From: Triticum aestivum
Lineage: Eukaryota > Streptophyta > Magnoliopsida > Poales > Poaceae
Assembly (NCBI RefSeq): GCF_018294505.1
Contig: NC_057795.1
Location: 225,855,193-225,919,192, forward strand
DNA: 64,000 bases
Reading direction: 5' to 3'
In this document: positions 31,024 through 42,960 of the stretch, piece by piece
Position numbering within the stretch: position 1 is the first letter of the stretch
Layout: every line of letters begins with the position of its first letter
The notes under the pieces: generated by a model
Told to the model about the DNA's origin: nothing
Database searches by the model: none
The model's input: the letters and a program-made list of their open reading frames with translations, nothing else
Made by a program: the position numbers and the translations under genes

Positions 31024-32141
31024 TGATGTTGAGCATCCTTCAGTCATCCTCATGGAACTATCATCGCCTCACCACGCACCAAGAGGACCCATGACTAGAG
31101 CACGAGCTAGAGCTCTCGAGACCGAGGTGACTTCTCTCCTTAGTGATATCTCATATGATGTTCTCGAGACATGGCTACTACCTATGTCCGAAATGTTGTG
31201 CATGATTAGGTACCAAGAAGACCCTCCCGAGGATGCACATGAAGATGGTGAAGCCCCCAAGTCCACGGAAGAAGAGAACCAACAGAAGAAGGCGAGGAAA
31301 GCATCCAGGCACCGGACATCCGGCCATGGCCACGGACATCCGGCCCCTGGAGATCTTCCCCACAGCCAGGATTCTGCAGAAGAAGCTCTAGGGCCCGGAC
31401 ATCCGGCGTCCATCCCGGACATCCGGCCCACCGCCCCGGAAATCCGGCCACAAGCCCGGACATCCGGACATGCCACCCAGGGAGCATAGAAGGCTGACCC
31501 GACAGCCCGGACATCCGGCCATCACCCCGGACATCCGGCTCCTCCAGAAGCCCCGGACATCCGGCCCCGTCTATCCAAAGAGCACCAAGGCCGACTCCAC
31601 CAGATTGGACATCCGCCCCAACAGCCTGGACATCCGGCCCCTCGCGAGCGCCCGGAATCCGGCCCAACACCCGTACATCCAGCCCCCTCCTTCCTGCGTG
31701 CAGCGCCTCCAGGCTAAGGCCCATGTATCCCTTTGGCCCTTAGACTATATATACTCCCTCTCCACCTACGTTTTAGGGTTAGCGTTGATTTAGCTCATTT
31801 ATGAGATAGAGCCTCGCTCATCCATCCGGATCTACTCCTCGCGAGGGACCGACACCTCCATCCGGAGAAGATCCACCTGGATTCAAGACCTCCATCCGGA
31901 GAAGACCATCATCAAGACCTCCTCACGGAGAAGAATCGGTTACCCTTTGTATCATCCTTTGTCAGAGTTGAATCTTGTATCTCTACTTGTGTTTCGATGT
32001 GATCATATTCTCGTTGGTTGAGTGTTTTCCTCTTGTGTTTCCCCGTGATTTCTCTCGTTCCCCTCCTCGTGTTCTTCATGTTCCTCATAGGGATCCTCTC
32101 CAAACGAGAAAGATTGTCCCCTAGGGTTCCGCCCTACATCA
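31024..32141 (+). repeat. D2 5' LTR (1,118 bp)
   Basis: Diverged from the D LTR but collinear: same termini, purine-rich segment, palindrome field, TATA box (31746-31753) and CT-rich downstream part. Its palindromes are CCGGACATCCGG (two-base spacer), not the three-base spacer of D. Confidence 0.85.
31312..31685 (+). promoter_or_regulatory. CCGGA-N2-TCCGG palindrome field in D2 LTR
   Basis: About eight or nine copies of CCGGACATCCGG or GGACATCCGGC plus mutated ones, 60-430 bp upstream of the TATA box. Same place as the CCGGA-N3-TCCGG cluster in D. Confidence 0.6.
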
Positions 32142-32144
32142 TCT

Positions 32145-32158
32145 TGGTATCATGAGCC
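32145..32158 (+). promoter_or_regulatory. D2 primer-binding site
   Basis: tggtatcatgagcc, identical to that of D. Confidence 0.7.
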
Positions 32159-32452
32159 ACGTTGATCACGTTTTTGGAGCCCCTGCCCCATGTTTTCTAG
32201 CTTGATTTTGTTGTTTTCGTCCTAAATCTGAAATTCCCCACCAAAAATAGCACCCAATTTTTTTTGTGATTTGTTGGTGTGATGAAGTTTTGTTGGATTT
32301 GATCCATGGATCTGCTTTGCATCGAGTGGATCTAGCTTTCCCCCATCTTATCCACAATTTCCATCCACAAATTCATCCGAATTTTGCCCAGAGTTGCCCT
32401 TTTCCCCATGGAGTTCATCGCGTTCGGCCACGATCCAGGCGCCCGGCGTCAG

Positions 32453-32918
32453 TGTTAAAACCGGCGGATCTCAGGTAGGGGGTCCCGAGCTGTGCGTCTA
32501 AGGCTAATGGTGACAGGAGGCAGGGGACACGATGTTTTACCCAGGTTCGAGCCCTCTCGATGGAGGTAATACCCTACTTCCTGCTTGATTGATCTTGATG
32601 ATATGAGTATTACGAGAGTTGATCTACCATGACATCGTAGAGGCTAAACCCTAGAAGCTAGCCTATGATTATGATTGTTGTTGTCCTACGGACTAAACCC
32701 TCTGGTTTATATAGATATCGGAGGGGGCTATGGTTACACAGAGTCGGTTACAGAGAAGGAAATCTACATATCCGAATATCCAAACTTGCCTTCCACGCAA
32801 AGGAGAGTCCCATCCGGACATGGTATGAAGTCTTCAATCTTGTATCTTCCTAGTCCAATAGTCCGGCCAAAGTATACAGTCCGGCTGTCCGAGGACCCCC
32901 TAATCCAGGACTCCCTCA
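32453..32918 (-). repeat. F 3' LTR (466 bp)
   Basis: On the minus strand it starts TGAGGGAGTCCTGG at 32918 and ends CCGGTTTTAACA at 32453. A TATA box (tatataaa) reads at 32713-32706. It is preceded on the minus strand by ttcaggggctac, a typical Tat polypurine tract. Confidence 0.8.
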
Positions 32919-33249
32919 GTAGCCCCTGAACCAGGCTTCCATGACGATGAGTCAGGCATGCAGATTGTCTTCGACATTGCAAGGCGGGTTCTTCTCCAAA
33001 TCCTCCAGAGTATTGTTGTAATGAGTAGTGTCTGGCTCCTCATGAATGTCGAGCTCCTCGGCTTCTGTGCTTTAATAACGGTTGTCTCCACGTGTCGAGC
33101 GAATGCGAGAAGTCAAGGCATTTTTACATTTGCCACCCCGACCGTGCGAGTAAATCGTCTATAAAAGAGACGGGGTTCTCAGATCCAAATCACACCATCT
33201 CCTCCCAACGAGTATTCATCAGAGCACGCCCGAAAAAATCCATACCACC
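32919..33249 (+). promoter_or_regulatory. Promoter region of the F antisense gene
   Basis: Begins with the F polypurine tract (minus strand, 32930-32919). TATAAAAG at 33160-33167 lies 83 bp before the ATG in context accaccATGG. A CT/AC-rich leader lies between. The spacing fits a normal plant RNA polymerase II promoter independent of the LTR. Confidence 0.55.
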
Positions 33250-34655
33250 ATGGCCGGTCGTCGTGGTTCCTCCTCTCGCTCCCATAGCAATAGGCCAGGC
33301 GATTGGGAGAAATGTTCTGTCCCCCACAGCCGACTCGTAGAGTTGCAGACCAAATGGTTTCTCCCGCCTGCGTACATGGTCCCCGTCCAAGATGGACTAG
33401 CCACTTATAATGGTGGGGACCAAGCGGAGAGCTCTCCAAACCCATCCAAGGGAGAGCGGGTATGCTTCGTCCCCTATTTGCTGAGGGGACTCGGATTTCC
33501 AATCCATCCTTTCCTCCGCGAGCTCCTGGAGTTCTACGGCCTCCAGCTGCATAACTTCACCCCAGCCTCCATACTGCATATCGCAGGCTACGTTGCCTTC
33601 TGTGAGCTATTTCTGGGTTGCGAAGCTCATTTTGAGCTGTGGAAGAGACTATTCTGCCTCATACCCCGCACTCAGGAGGGGTCGGTATATCAAGTGGGCG
33701 GAGCCGAAATATGGCGCATCGGTGGGACCAGATACCTATCTGGCACCTCGAAGAAGACATCCGAAGACTGGCCCTTGGAATGGTTCTACGTGGAGGACGT
33801 CCCTCTTGCAGACCCTGTTTGGAAGGGCCTTCCCAAGTTTGTAAATGCCCCGTTAAGGAAACGCCACAGCTGGCGCCCCTGGAGCCCCACGGAGGAAGGC
33901 AACAGAGAGATCCTTTTCCTGATGGACAGGATAAATACGCTGGCCAAATTAGGACTGACAATAATCGAGGTTATGTCCATATGCATAATGCGGGGAGTGC
34001 AGCCACTTCAATATCGGGGAAAACCCATGTGGCACTTCAATGGAGAAGATGATGCCACCCGCTGCGGCCGTAAAGGTCCGGACTCTCCCGCCGCTCTGGT
34101 GAAGATACTGTCCGATTTGTACAAAGGAGAAGAGGAGGGGTTCATCCATATCAAGCCATGGGATGGATTCTCCATGTACAACCCCCAAGCTGGGTGAGTC
34201 GCTATCTTTTATTCTAGTCTTTCCCATGTTTTTAGCATAGATGTTTACTTCGTCAATTCATAGCAGAAACTACGGAGAGCTATGAAGGATGTCCACAGCC
34301 CATCTCCACAACCAGAGGACCACAACCGGGCTCTCGATCCCGGACTCGAAGAAGATCCGGACACATTTGTGGAGCTTGTTGACAGGACATTTTACCAATT
34401 AAGCTGTGATGGTGTGATGGTGGCCATCATGGCTGATTATACTGGCCTACTCCCTGCATCCCAGGTAAGTAAATCCAGAGTCCCAACTTCCAAAAAGGAT
34501 TCCCTCTTTACACTTCACCTACCACACATGTGTTGCATCTTACAGGGAAGGCCATCGGGGCGCCAAGCCGAACCCGCAGTGACTCGCCAACAAGGGGCAC
34601 CGAAGTCGGGTAGGCTTAAAAGGAAGGCGGTCAGGACCGAGACGCCGTTGCAAAG
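33250..34655 (+). pseudogene. F antisense gene, exons 1-3 (gypsy-transposon-domain protein)
   Basis: Exon 1 (33250-34193) encodes about 315 residues from MAGRRGSSSRSHSNRP. It carries the plant putative gypsy-type transposon domain (PF04195-like): PYLLRGLGFPIHPFLRELLEFYGLQLHNFTP, LFLGCEAHFELWKRLF and MRGVQPLQYRG. It ends at a GTGAGT donor (34194). Exon 2 (34267-34464) ends at a GTAAGT donor. Exon 3 (34546-34655) is Lys/Arg-rich and ends at GTAT, where CRM-3 is inserted. The exon 1/2 phase does not fit in the sequence as given, so at least one splice or base has decayed. Function unknown; not a transposase by any motif I can see. Confidence 0.6.
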
Positions 34656-34659
34656 GTAT
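34655..34659. repeat. Left target-site duplication of CRM-3 (ggtat)
   Basis: Identical to 60166-60170. Contains the last base of exon 3 and the GT of the splice donor of the F antisense gene. Confidence 0.95.
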
Positions 34660-35051
34660 TGATGAGGACATCAATACCATTGTTACACCCACAACCCCTG
34701 CTGCTATACATACTGGACCAATTACTAGAGCTCACACACGTCAATTAAATTACCAGGTACTTTTGTTTCTTGGTAATGATTCTAATGTTCATGAGAATAT
34801 GATGCTGCCTAAATTGGATACATTTCTTTTGCTTACAAATGAAGGGCCTAGCTTGGAAAAGGATGAACATTGGAGCAAGAACAAGCATTGAGATGATGGC
34901 ATGCGCAAGGGGAACAAAAACAGAGTTACAAGTGATGATTTCAGGACGTTGAAGCCACCATAATGAGTGCATGAAGCCTTGGACGAAATATACAAGATGC
35001 TACTTCATAACTTTCGTCCAGAGGCTATTCTAGGTGCTGCGCCACCTTATT
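34660..35051 (+). repeat. CRM-3 5' LTR, 3'-truncated
   Basis: Collinear with the first ~390 bp of the other CRM LTRs up to gccaccttatta, then joins internal sequence aaggataaaaatatt. No TATA box remains, so it cannot drive full transcription. Confidence 0.9.
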
Positions 35052-38001
35052 AAGGATAAAAATATTACTTTGCTTCCTATGACTCCCGATTCCATTTTGA
35101 AAGATGATATTAATAGAGCTAATAAAGCAAAACAGGAGCAGAATAAGAGTGAAAATCAGATTGTGGTAAAAGAATTTGAGCAACAAATGAAGCCTAATAA
35201 TAAACCATCTAGTGTTGCTTCTGAAATTAAATTGAAAAGTGCATTTTTATTTGCCACCAAATCTGATATTGATGAGCTAGATTTCAGCAAATCTATTTGC
35301 TATGCTTTTGTGTACAAACATGCATTATTTTCATTCGAGGACGTGCCTTCCTCTTTGCCTCCTATTGACGCTACCATTTTGCAGGAGTTTGCTGACGTCT
35401 TTCCACAAGACGTGCCACCAGGATTACCGCCTATTCGAGGGATTGAGCATCAAATTGACTTAATTCCCGGTGCTTCACTGCCAAACCGTGCACCATACCG
35501 TACCAATCCAGAGGAGACGAAGGAGATTATGCGTCAAGTACAAGAGCTTCTCGACAAAGGTTATATACACGAATCCCTTAGTCCTTGTGTTGTTCCTATT
35601 ATTCTAGTGCTGAAAAAGGATGGTACATCGCGTATGTGTGTTGATTGTAGAGGCATTAATAATATTACTATTCGTTATCGTCATCCTATTCCTAGGCTAG
35701 ATGATCTGCTTGATGAATTGAGTGGCTCTACAATATTCTCCAAAGTTGATTTGCGTAGTGGATACATAAAATTCGTAAGAAATTGGGGGATGAATGGAAA
35801 ACAACATTTAAAACTAAGTTTGGATTATATGAGTGGTTAGTCATGCCTTTTGGGTTAACTAATGCACCTAGTACTTTCATGAGATTAATGAACTAAGTTT
35901 TACGTGATTTCATTGGACGATTTGTGGTAGTTTACTTTGATGACATATTGATTTATAACAGATCTTTGGAGGAACATTTGGAACATTTACGTGCTGTTTT
36001 TATTGCTCTACGTGATGCACGTTTGTTTGATAACCTTGGGAAGTGCACCTTTTGCACCGACCGAGTGTCTTTTCTTGGCTATGTTGTTACTCCACAGGGA
36101 ATTGAAGTTGATAAAGCCAAGAATGAAGCTATTGAGAGTTGGCCGCAGCCCAAAACGGTCACACAAGTGAGGAGTTTTCTTGGCCTCGCTGGATTCTATA
36201 GGCGTTTTGTGAGAGATTTCAGCACCATTGCTGCACCTCTCAATGAGCTTACAAAGAAGGATGTGCCTTTTGTTTGGGGTACTACACAGGAAGAAGCCTT
36301 CACGGTGTTGAAAGATAAGTTGACACATGCTCCTTTACTCCAACTTCCTGATTTTAATAAGACATTTGAGCTTGAATGTGATGCTAGTGGAATTGGATTA
36401 GGAGGTGTGTTATTACAAGATGGCATACCTGTTGCATGCTTTTCTGAAAAATTGAGTGGGCCTAGTCTGAATTATTCTACTTATGATAAAGAATTATATG
36501 CTCTTGTTCGGACATTAGAAACATGGCAACATTATTTATGGCCCAAAGAATTTATTATACATTCTGATCATGAATCTTTGAAACATACTAAAAGTCAAGC
36601 TAAACTTAATCGTAGACATGCTAAATGAGTTGAATTCATTGAGACTTTCCCTTATGTCATTAAACACAAGAAGGGTAAAGAAAATGTTATTGCTGATGCA
36701 TTGTCTCGTCGCTATACTATGCTTTCACAACTTGACTTCAAAATATTTGGTTTGGAGACCATCAAAGATCAATATGTGCATGATGCTAATTTTAAAGATG
36801 TATTGCAGAATTGTAAAGAAGGAAGATAATGGAACAAGTTCATCGTTATTGATGGATTTGTGTTCCGTGCTAACAAGCTATGCATTCCAGCTTGCTCCGT
36901 TCGTCTTTTGTTGTTGCAGGAGGCGCATGGAGGATGACTAATGGGACACTTTGGCGTGAAGAAGACGGAGGACGTACTTGCTACACATTTCTTTTGGCCA
37001 AAGATGAGACGGGATGTTGAGCGCTTTGTTGCTCACTGCACTACATGTCAAAAAGCTAAGTACTCAATCCTCATGGTTTATATATGCCTTTGCCTGTACC
37101 TAGTGTTCCTTGGGAGGATATATCTATGGACTTTGTTTTAGGTTTACCTCAAACAAAAGAAGGGGAGGGATAGCATATTTGTTGTCGTGGATAGATTCTC
37201 GAAAATGGCACACTTTATACCATGTCATAAAAGCGATGATGCTGTTAATGTGGCTGATTTGTTCTTCTGTGAAATTATTCGCTTGCATGGTGTGCCAAAT
37301 ACTATTGTTTCCGATCCTGATACTAAATTTATTAGCCACTTTTGGAGATGTTTATGGGCTAAGTTGGGGACTAAACTACTTTTTAGTACTACTTGTCACC
37401 CCCAAACTGATGGACAAACTGAAGTAGTCAATAGAACATTGTCTACTATGCTTAGGGCTGTTTTGAAGAATAATAAGAAAATGTGGGAAGAATTCTTGCC
37501 TCATATTGAATTTGCTTATAATCGTTCATTGCATTCTACTACTAAGATGTGCCCTTTTAAAATTGTGTATGGTTTCCTACCTCGTGCACCTATTGATTTG
37601 TTGCCTTTTCCATCTTTGGAGGAGGTTAATTTTGATGCTAAACAACATGTTGAATTGATTTTAAAAATGCATAAGTTAACTAAGGAAAACATTGAGCGTA
37701 TGAATGCTAAATATAAACTTGCTGGAGATAAAGGTAGAAAACATGTTGTGTTTGCACCTGGAGATCTTGTTTGGTTACATTTGCGTAAGGATAGATTTCC
37801 TAATTTGCGCAAATCAAAGCTAATGCCACGTGCTGATGGTCCTTTTAAGGTGTTAGATAAAATAAATGATAATGCATATAAACATGAGCTGCCTGCAGAT
37901 TTTGGGGTTAGTCCCACTTTTAACATTGCAGATTTGAAGCCTTATTTGGGTGAGGAAGATGAGCTTCCGTCGAGGACGACTTCATTTCAAGAAGGGGAGG
38001 A
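35052..38001 (+). pseudogene. pol: CRM-3 pol, copy A
   Basis: Starts in the Lys/Asn-rich spacer. It reads through [12 protein letters not shown] with the CAA codon that is TAG in CRM-1 and CRM-2. RT is broken by changes near 35765. A TAA at 35894-35896 lies before YFDDIL. Further breaks: TGG to TGA at 36626-36628, a stop near 36828, TGA near 36935 shared with copy B, and a four-base loss near 37060 in the integrase zinc region. The integrase core ([12 protein letters not shown]) and C-terminus to [10 protein letters not shown] are then open. Confidence 0.85.
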
Positions 38002-38060
38002 TGATGAGGACATCAATACCATTGTTACACCCACACCCCCTGCTGCTAAACATACTGAAC
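38002..38060 (+). repeat. CRM-3 3' LTR start, copy A
   Basis: First 59 bp of the LTR after aagaaggggagga, cut by the G LTR at tgaac. Confidence 0.85.
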
Positions 38061-38710
38061 TGTAACACCCCGGATGTAACTTTCCATATTTGTAACTCCA
38101 ACTCTTGCCATTTTCGGCTATGTGCTATGGTATTCCCTCCGTGGTTGGGTTTTGTATTTTGTTTTGCATTTTGTTCATGTCATGCATCTCATATCATGCC
38201 ATCATGTGCATCTCATTTGCATACGTGTTCGCCTCATGCATCCGAGCATTTTCCCCATTGTCCGTTTTGCATTCCGACGCTCCCACATGCACCGGCGCAC
38301 CCCTCTTGTCTCTTTTCGTGAGCGGGTGTTAAACATTCTTGGAATGGACCGAGGCTTGCCAAATGGCCTTGGTACACCACCGATAGACCACCTGTCAAGT
38401 TTCGTTCCATTTGGAGGTCGTTTGATGCTCCAACGGTTAACCGGGTAACCGCAAAGGCCTTTTTTGGGTTGCAGCCCAAGACCCCTCCAAAACAGCCCAA
38501 TAACCCATCTAAGTCACTTCCATGCTCTCCGCCGTCGGATCACGATCGTGTGGGCGAAAACTACACCTCATTTGGACTCTCCAAACTCCTCCTACCTATA
38601 AATATGTCCTCCCCGTCCAATTTTCGGGCAAAAGCCCTAGTCTCCCCTTCCTCTGCGTGCCGGACACGTCCGCCCGGTGCCGGACGCGTCCGCCCACTGC
38701 CGCCTGAGCC
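38061..38710 (+). repeat. G LTR 5' fragment, copy A
   Basis: TGTAACACCCCGG start and TATA box tataaata 38597-38604, then stops at cgcctgagcc. It is a by-product of the segmental duplication and not a separate insertion, because its left junction is identical to that at 40464/40465. Confidence 0.88.
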
Positions 38711-38718
38711 ATGCTCCT

Positions 38719-40406
38719 AAGTTGACACATGCTCCTTTACTCCAACTTCCTGATTTTAATAAGACTTTTGAGCTTGAATGTGATGCTAGTGGAATTGGAT
38801 TAGGAGGTGTGTTATTACAAGATGGCAAACCTATTGCATACTTTTCTGAAAAATTGAGTGGGCCTAGTCTGAATTATTCTACTTATGTTAAAGAATTATA
38901 TACTCTTGTTCGGACTTTAGAAACATGGCAACATTATTTGTGGCCCAAAGAATTTGTTATACATTCTGATCATGAATCTTTGAAACATATTAAAAGTCAA
39001 GGTAAACTGAATCGTAGACATGCTAAATGGGTTGAATTCACTGAGACTTTCCCTTATGTCATTAAACACAAGAAGGGAAAAGAAAATGTTATTGCTGATG
39101 CATTATCTCGTCGCTATGCTATGCTTTCACAACTTGACTTCAAAATATTTGGTTTGGAGACCATCAAAGATCAATATGTGCATGATGCTGATTTTAAAGA
39201 TGTATTGCAGAATTGTAAAGAAGGAAGAACATGGAACAAGTTCATCGTTATTGATGGATTTGTGTTCCGTGCTAACAAGCTATGCATTCCAGCTTGCTCT
39301 GTTCGTCTTTTGTTGTTGCAGGAGGCGCATGGAGGATGACTAATGGGACACTTTGGCGTGAAGAAGACGGAGGACGTACTTGCTACACATTTCTTTTGGC
39401 CAAAGATGAGACGGGATGTTGAGCGTTTTATTGCTCGCTGCACTACATGTCAAAAAGCTAAGTCACGACTCAATCCTCATGGTTTATATATGCCTTTGCC
39501 TGTACCTAATGTTCCTTTGGAGGATATATCTATGGACTTTGTTTCAGGTTTACCTCGAACAAAGAAGGGGAGGGATAGCATATTTGTTGTCGTGGATAGA
39601 TTCTCGAAAATGGCACACTTTATACCATGTCATAAAAGCGATGATGCTGTTAATGTGGCTGATTTGTTCTTCTGTGAAATTATTCGCTTGCATGGTGTGC
39701 CAAATATTATTGTTTCAGATCCTGATACTAAATTTATTAGCCACTTTTGGAGATGTTGATGGGCTAAGTTGGGGACTAAACTGCTTTTTAGTACTACTTG
39801 TCACCCCCAAACTGATGGACAAACTGAAGTAGTCAATAGAACATTGTCTACTATGCTTAGGGCTGTTTTGAAGAATAATAAGAAAATGTGGGAAGAATTC
39901 TTGCCTCATATTGAATTTGCTTATAATCGTTCATTGCATTCTACTACTAAGATGTGTCCTTTTAAAATTGTGTATGGTTTCCTACCTCGTGCACCTATTG
40001 ATTTGTTGCCTTTTCCATCTTCGGAGGAGGTTAATTTTGATGCTAAACAACATGTTGAATTGATTTTAAAAATGCATAAGTTAACTAAGGAAAACATTGA
40101 GTGTATGAATGCTAAATATAAACTTGCTGGAGATAAAGGTAGAAAACATGTTGTGTTTGCACCTGGAGATCTTGTTTGGTTACATTTGCGTAAGGATAGA
40201 TTTCCTAATTTGCACAAATCAAAGCTAATGCCACGTGCTGATGGTCCTTTTAAGGTGTTAGATAAAATAAATGATAATGCATATAAACATGAGCTGCCTG
40301 CAGATTTTGGGGTTAGTCCCACTTTTAACATTGCAGATTTGAAGCCTTATTTGGGTGAGGAAGATGAGCTTCCGTCGAGGACGACTTCATTTCAAGAAGG
40401 GGAGGA
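38719..40406 (+). pseudogene. pol: CRM-3 pol, copy B (RNase H-integrase)
   Basis: RNase H from [26 protein letters not shown] onward, then integrase. It shares with copy A the TGA in the mutated ggaggatgactaatggg stretch (39336-39338). It keeps the integrase zinc region intact ([16 protein letters not shown]) and has its own TGA at 39757-39759, where the others have TTA. The D,D,E core is otherwise open. The first ~400 bp carry variants of CRM-2 rather than of copy A. Confidence 0.85.
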
Positions 40407-40464
40407 TGATGAGGACATCAATACCATTGTTACACCACACCCCCTGCTGCTAAACATACTGAAC
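40407..40464 (+). repeat. CRM-3 3' LTR start, copy B
   Basis: TGATGAGGACATC to catactgaac. Continues after G at 59308. Confidence 0.88.
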
Positions 40465-41159
40465 TGTAACACCCCGGATGTAACTTTCCATATTTGTAAC
40501 TCCAACTCTTGCCATTTTCGGCTATGTGCTATGGTATTCCCTCCGTGGTTGGGTTTTGTATTTTGTTTTGCATTTTGTTCATGTCATGCATCTCATATCA
40601 TGCCATCATGTGCATCTCATTTGCATACGTGTTCGCCTCATGCATCCGAGCATTTTCCCCGTTGTCCGTTTTGCATTCCGACGCTCCCACATGCACCGGC
40701 GCACCCCTCTTGTCTCTTTTCGTGAGCGGGTGTTAAACATTCTTGGAATGGACCGAGTCTTGCCAAATGGCCTTGGTACACCACCGATAGACCACCTGTC
40801 AAGTTTCGTTCCATTTGGAGGTCGTTTGATGCTCCAACGGTTAACCGGGTAACCGCAAAGGCCTCTTTTGGGTTGCAGCCCAACACCCCTCCAAAACAGC
40901 CCAATAACCCATCTAAGTCACTTCCATGCTCTCCGCCGTCGGATCACGATCGTGTGGGCGAAAACTACACCTCATTTGGACTCTCCAAACTCCTCCTACC
41001 TATAAATATGTCCTCGCCGTCCAATTTTCGGGAAAAACCCTAGTCTCCCCTTCCTCTGCGTGCCGGACACATCCGCCCGGCGCCGGACGCGTCCGCCCAC
41101 TGCCGCCTGAGCCAGCCGTCCGCCGCCACGTGGCTCCGGTGCCCACGCGCCGCGGCCGG

Positions 41160-41371
41160 NNNNNNNNNNNNNNNNNNNNNNNNNNNNNNNNNNNNNNNNN
41201 NNNNNNNNNNNNNNNNNNNNNNNNNNNNNNNNNNNNNNNNNNNNNNNNNNNNNNNNNNNNNNNNNNNNNNNNNNNNNNNNNNNNNNNNNNNNNNNNNNNN
41301 NNNNNNNNNNNNNNNNNNNNNNNNNNNNNNNNNNNNNNNNNNNNNNNNNNNNNNNNNNNNNNNNNNNNNNN
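41160..41371. other. Assembly gap (212 N)
   Basis: Run of N in the GC-rich part of the G 5' LTR, just after the TATA box. Length may be nominal. Confidence 0.98.
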
Positions 41372-42960
41372 GAGCTCTGAAGCGTCGCCTCAGCCGCCCC
41401 GCTTCGGCAGCCCGTCGCCCCGGTCGCCGTGCGGCCCCGGCAGTCCGCCGCCCCGGTCGCCGCGCCGTTGCCCCGTCCCCGTCCGTCTCCGGCCACCTTG
41501 ATCCGTGCACCCGATCTGATCCAGATCTGGAACCCTAGAGGTTGACCTCGCTTTTCTCTAAGTCTGCATATTTTTTTAGCCATGTTCATCGCATCATAAC
41601 TCCGTCATCGTAGCTCCATTTCATGCACATGATATATCCAAATGTTCATCACGATGTGATCTTCATTTTGTTCCATTGGGCCATGTTCATTTGAGGTCAT
41701 CTCGATGCCCAAATCTCTGATGCAAGAGTGCTATATGATGTTAGTTTCTGATTGTTAACAGAATCTGTGCATTTGTCATTTTTGCTACATTTATTGTGTG
41801 CATCTTATGTGCATGAGCTCTACATGTGTTTTGTACTATGCCATGCCATCTTTATAGGGGTGTATGCCATGTATTTTTGTAATCAATGTGGTGACTAGAA
41901 CAAGCATGCAAACTAGGCTTCGTGATGTTGCTGATTTCAGTCCCTGTTCTGCTGTTATTTTTATGCCATGAAAACTTGATGCTACAGAGAGATCCATGCA
42001 TATTTTGAGATACTTCAGTAAGGATGTTTTGAAAATATGGTTATGCTCTATCCATCCACGCCCCTGTTGGCAATTATGGAGTTGTCTAGCATGTCATTGT
42101 CTTGCTCTACTTTTGCTATAAAATGTTTCCTGGCAAATTGTTTATATGTTATTCAATTTTTCCAAGGTTATTGTAGTTGATCCTTGCATGCTATAAACTT
42201 TTGCTTGCCATGTTTAGTTTCATAAACGTGTATTCTTTATGGTGCTATGCTTATATTGTCATGCAATGACTTGTGGTGAGTGAATCGAGCTCACAAAGAT
42301 GCTTTCGTAATGCTGTTAATGCCATGCTCTGTTTCCTGATTCTGTTAACGAAACTTGCTATGTTTACATGGGTGCCATCGTATCTTCTGATCCTTTTTGG
42401 CTCATGGTTAGTAAAGGACTTCTGTTCTATGCATTTAGTAATATCATGCCATGCCTTAAGTTTCTATGATTTGTTCCTATAGCATGTTGATTGCTTGCTC
42501 TGAACATTGCTACCTGATGCTGTTTATGCCATGTCCAAGCTGATATCTTTTGCATTTTTGCCATGTTTGTTAGAACCTGCTATTGTGTGATTTAGCCGTA
42601 GCTCAGTGTTCCTCTTTTGTCAAGCATATCCTGTAGATCACTGTCATATGCTTTGTTGTTATGTTGGGGTGCTGTAGCATAGTTTCTTGATGTATTCTAA
42701 GTGCTATCATGCTGTAAACCGCAGATTTGTGTCATTCTTGTTTTGCTTGCCATTTGCAAACCGTGCATCTGATTCCGGTGATCTTTCCAGTGGCATACTT
42801 GGTTTGCCAAGTTTATGCCTTGTTCATAATTTTCCTTCCGGAGCATGCATAAGCATTGCATATCACATCTCGCATATCATGCCATGTATTGCATCATGTT
42901 GCTTCTGCATTGCACCGTGCTTTATTGTGGTTCCATTGCTTGTGTTCTTGCTTTGGGTAG

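Larger units (their letters stand above)
31024..32452 (+). mobile_element. D2: 5' LTR and leader of a D-family element
   Basis: LTR 31024-32141 begins TGATGTTGAGCATCC and ends CCCTACATCA. A primer-binding site and about 300 bp of leader collinear with D 11420-11690 follow. The element is interrupted at 32453 by F. Its remainder would lie beyond 64000. Confidence 0.85.
36317..38710 (+). repeat. Segmental duplication, copy A
   Basis: From RNase H coding (aagttgacacatgc) through the CRM-3 3' LTR start to 650 bp of G LTR (ending cgcctgagcc). It is repeated in direct orientation at 38719-41113 after the 8-bp filler atgctcct. Confidence 0.9.

Noticed and set aside
32453..32918. DNA transposon or MITE end
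   Set aside because: No terminal inverted repeats beyond TG/CA. A Tat polypurine tract and minus-strand pol fit an LTR.
38061..38710. Separate solo-LTR insertion of G
   Set aside because: Its left junction with CRM-3 is base-identical to that at 40464/40465, so it is part of the A/B duplication.
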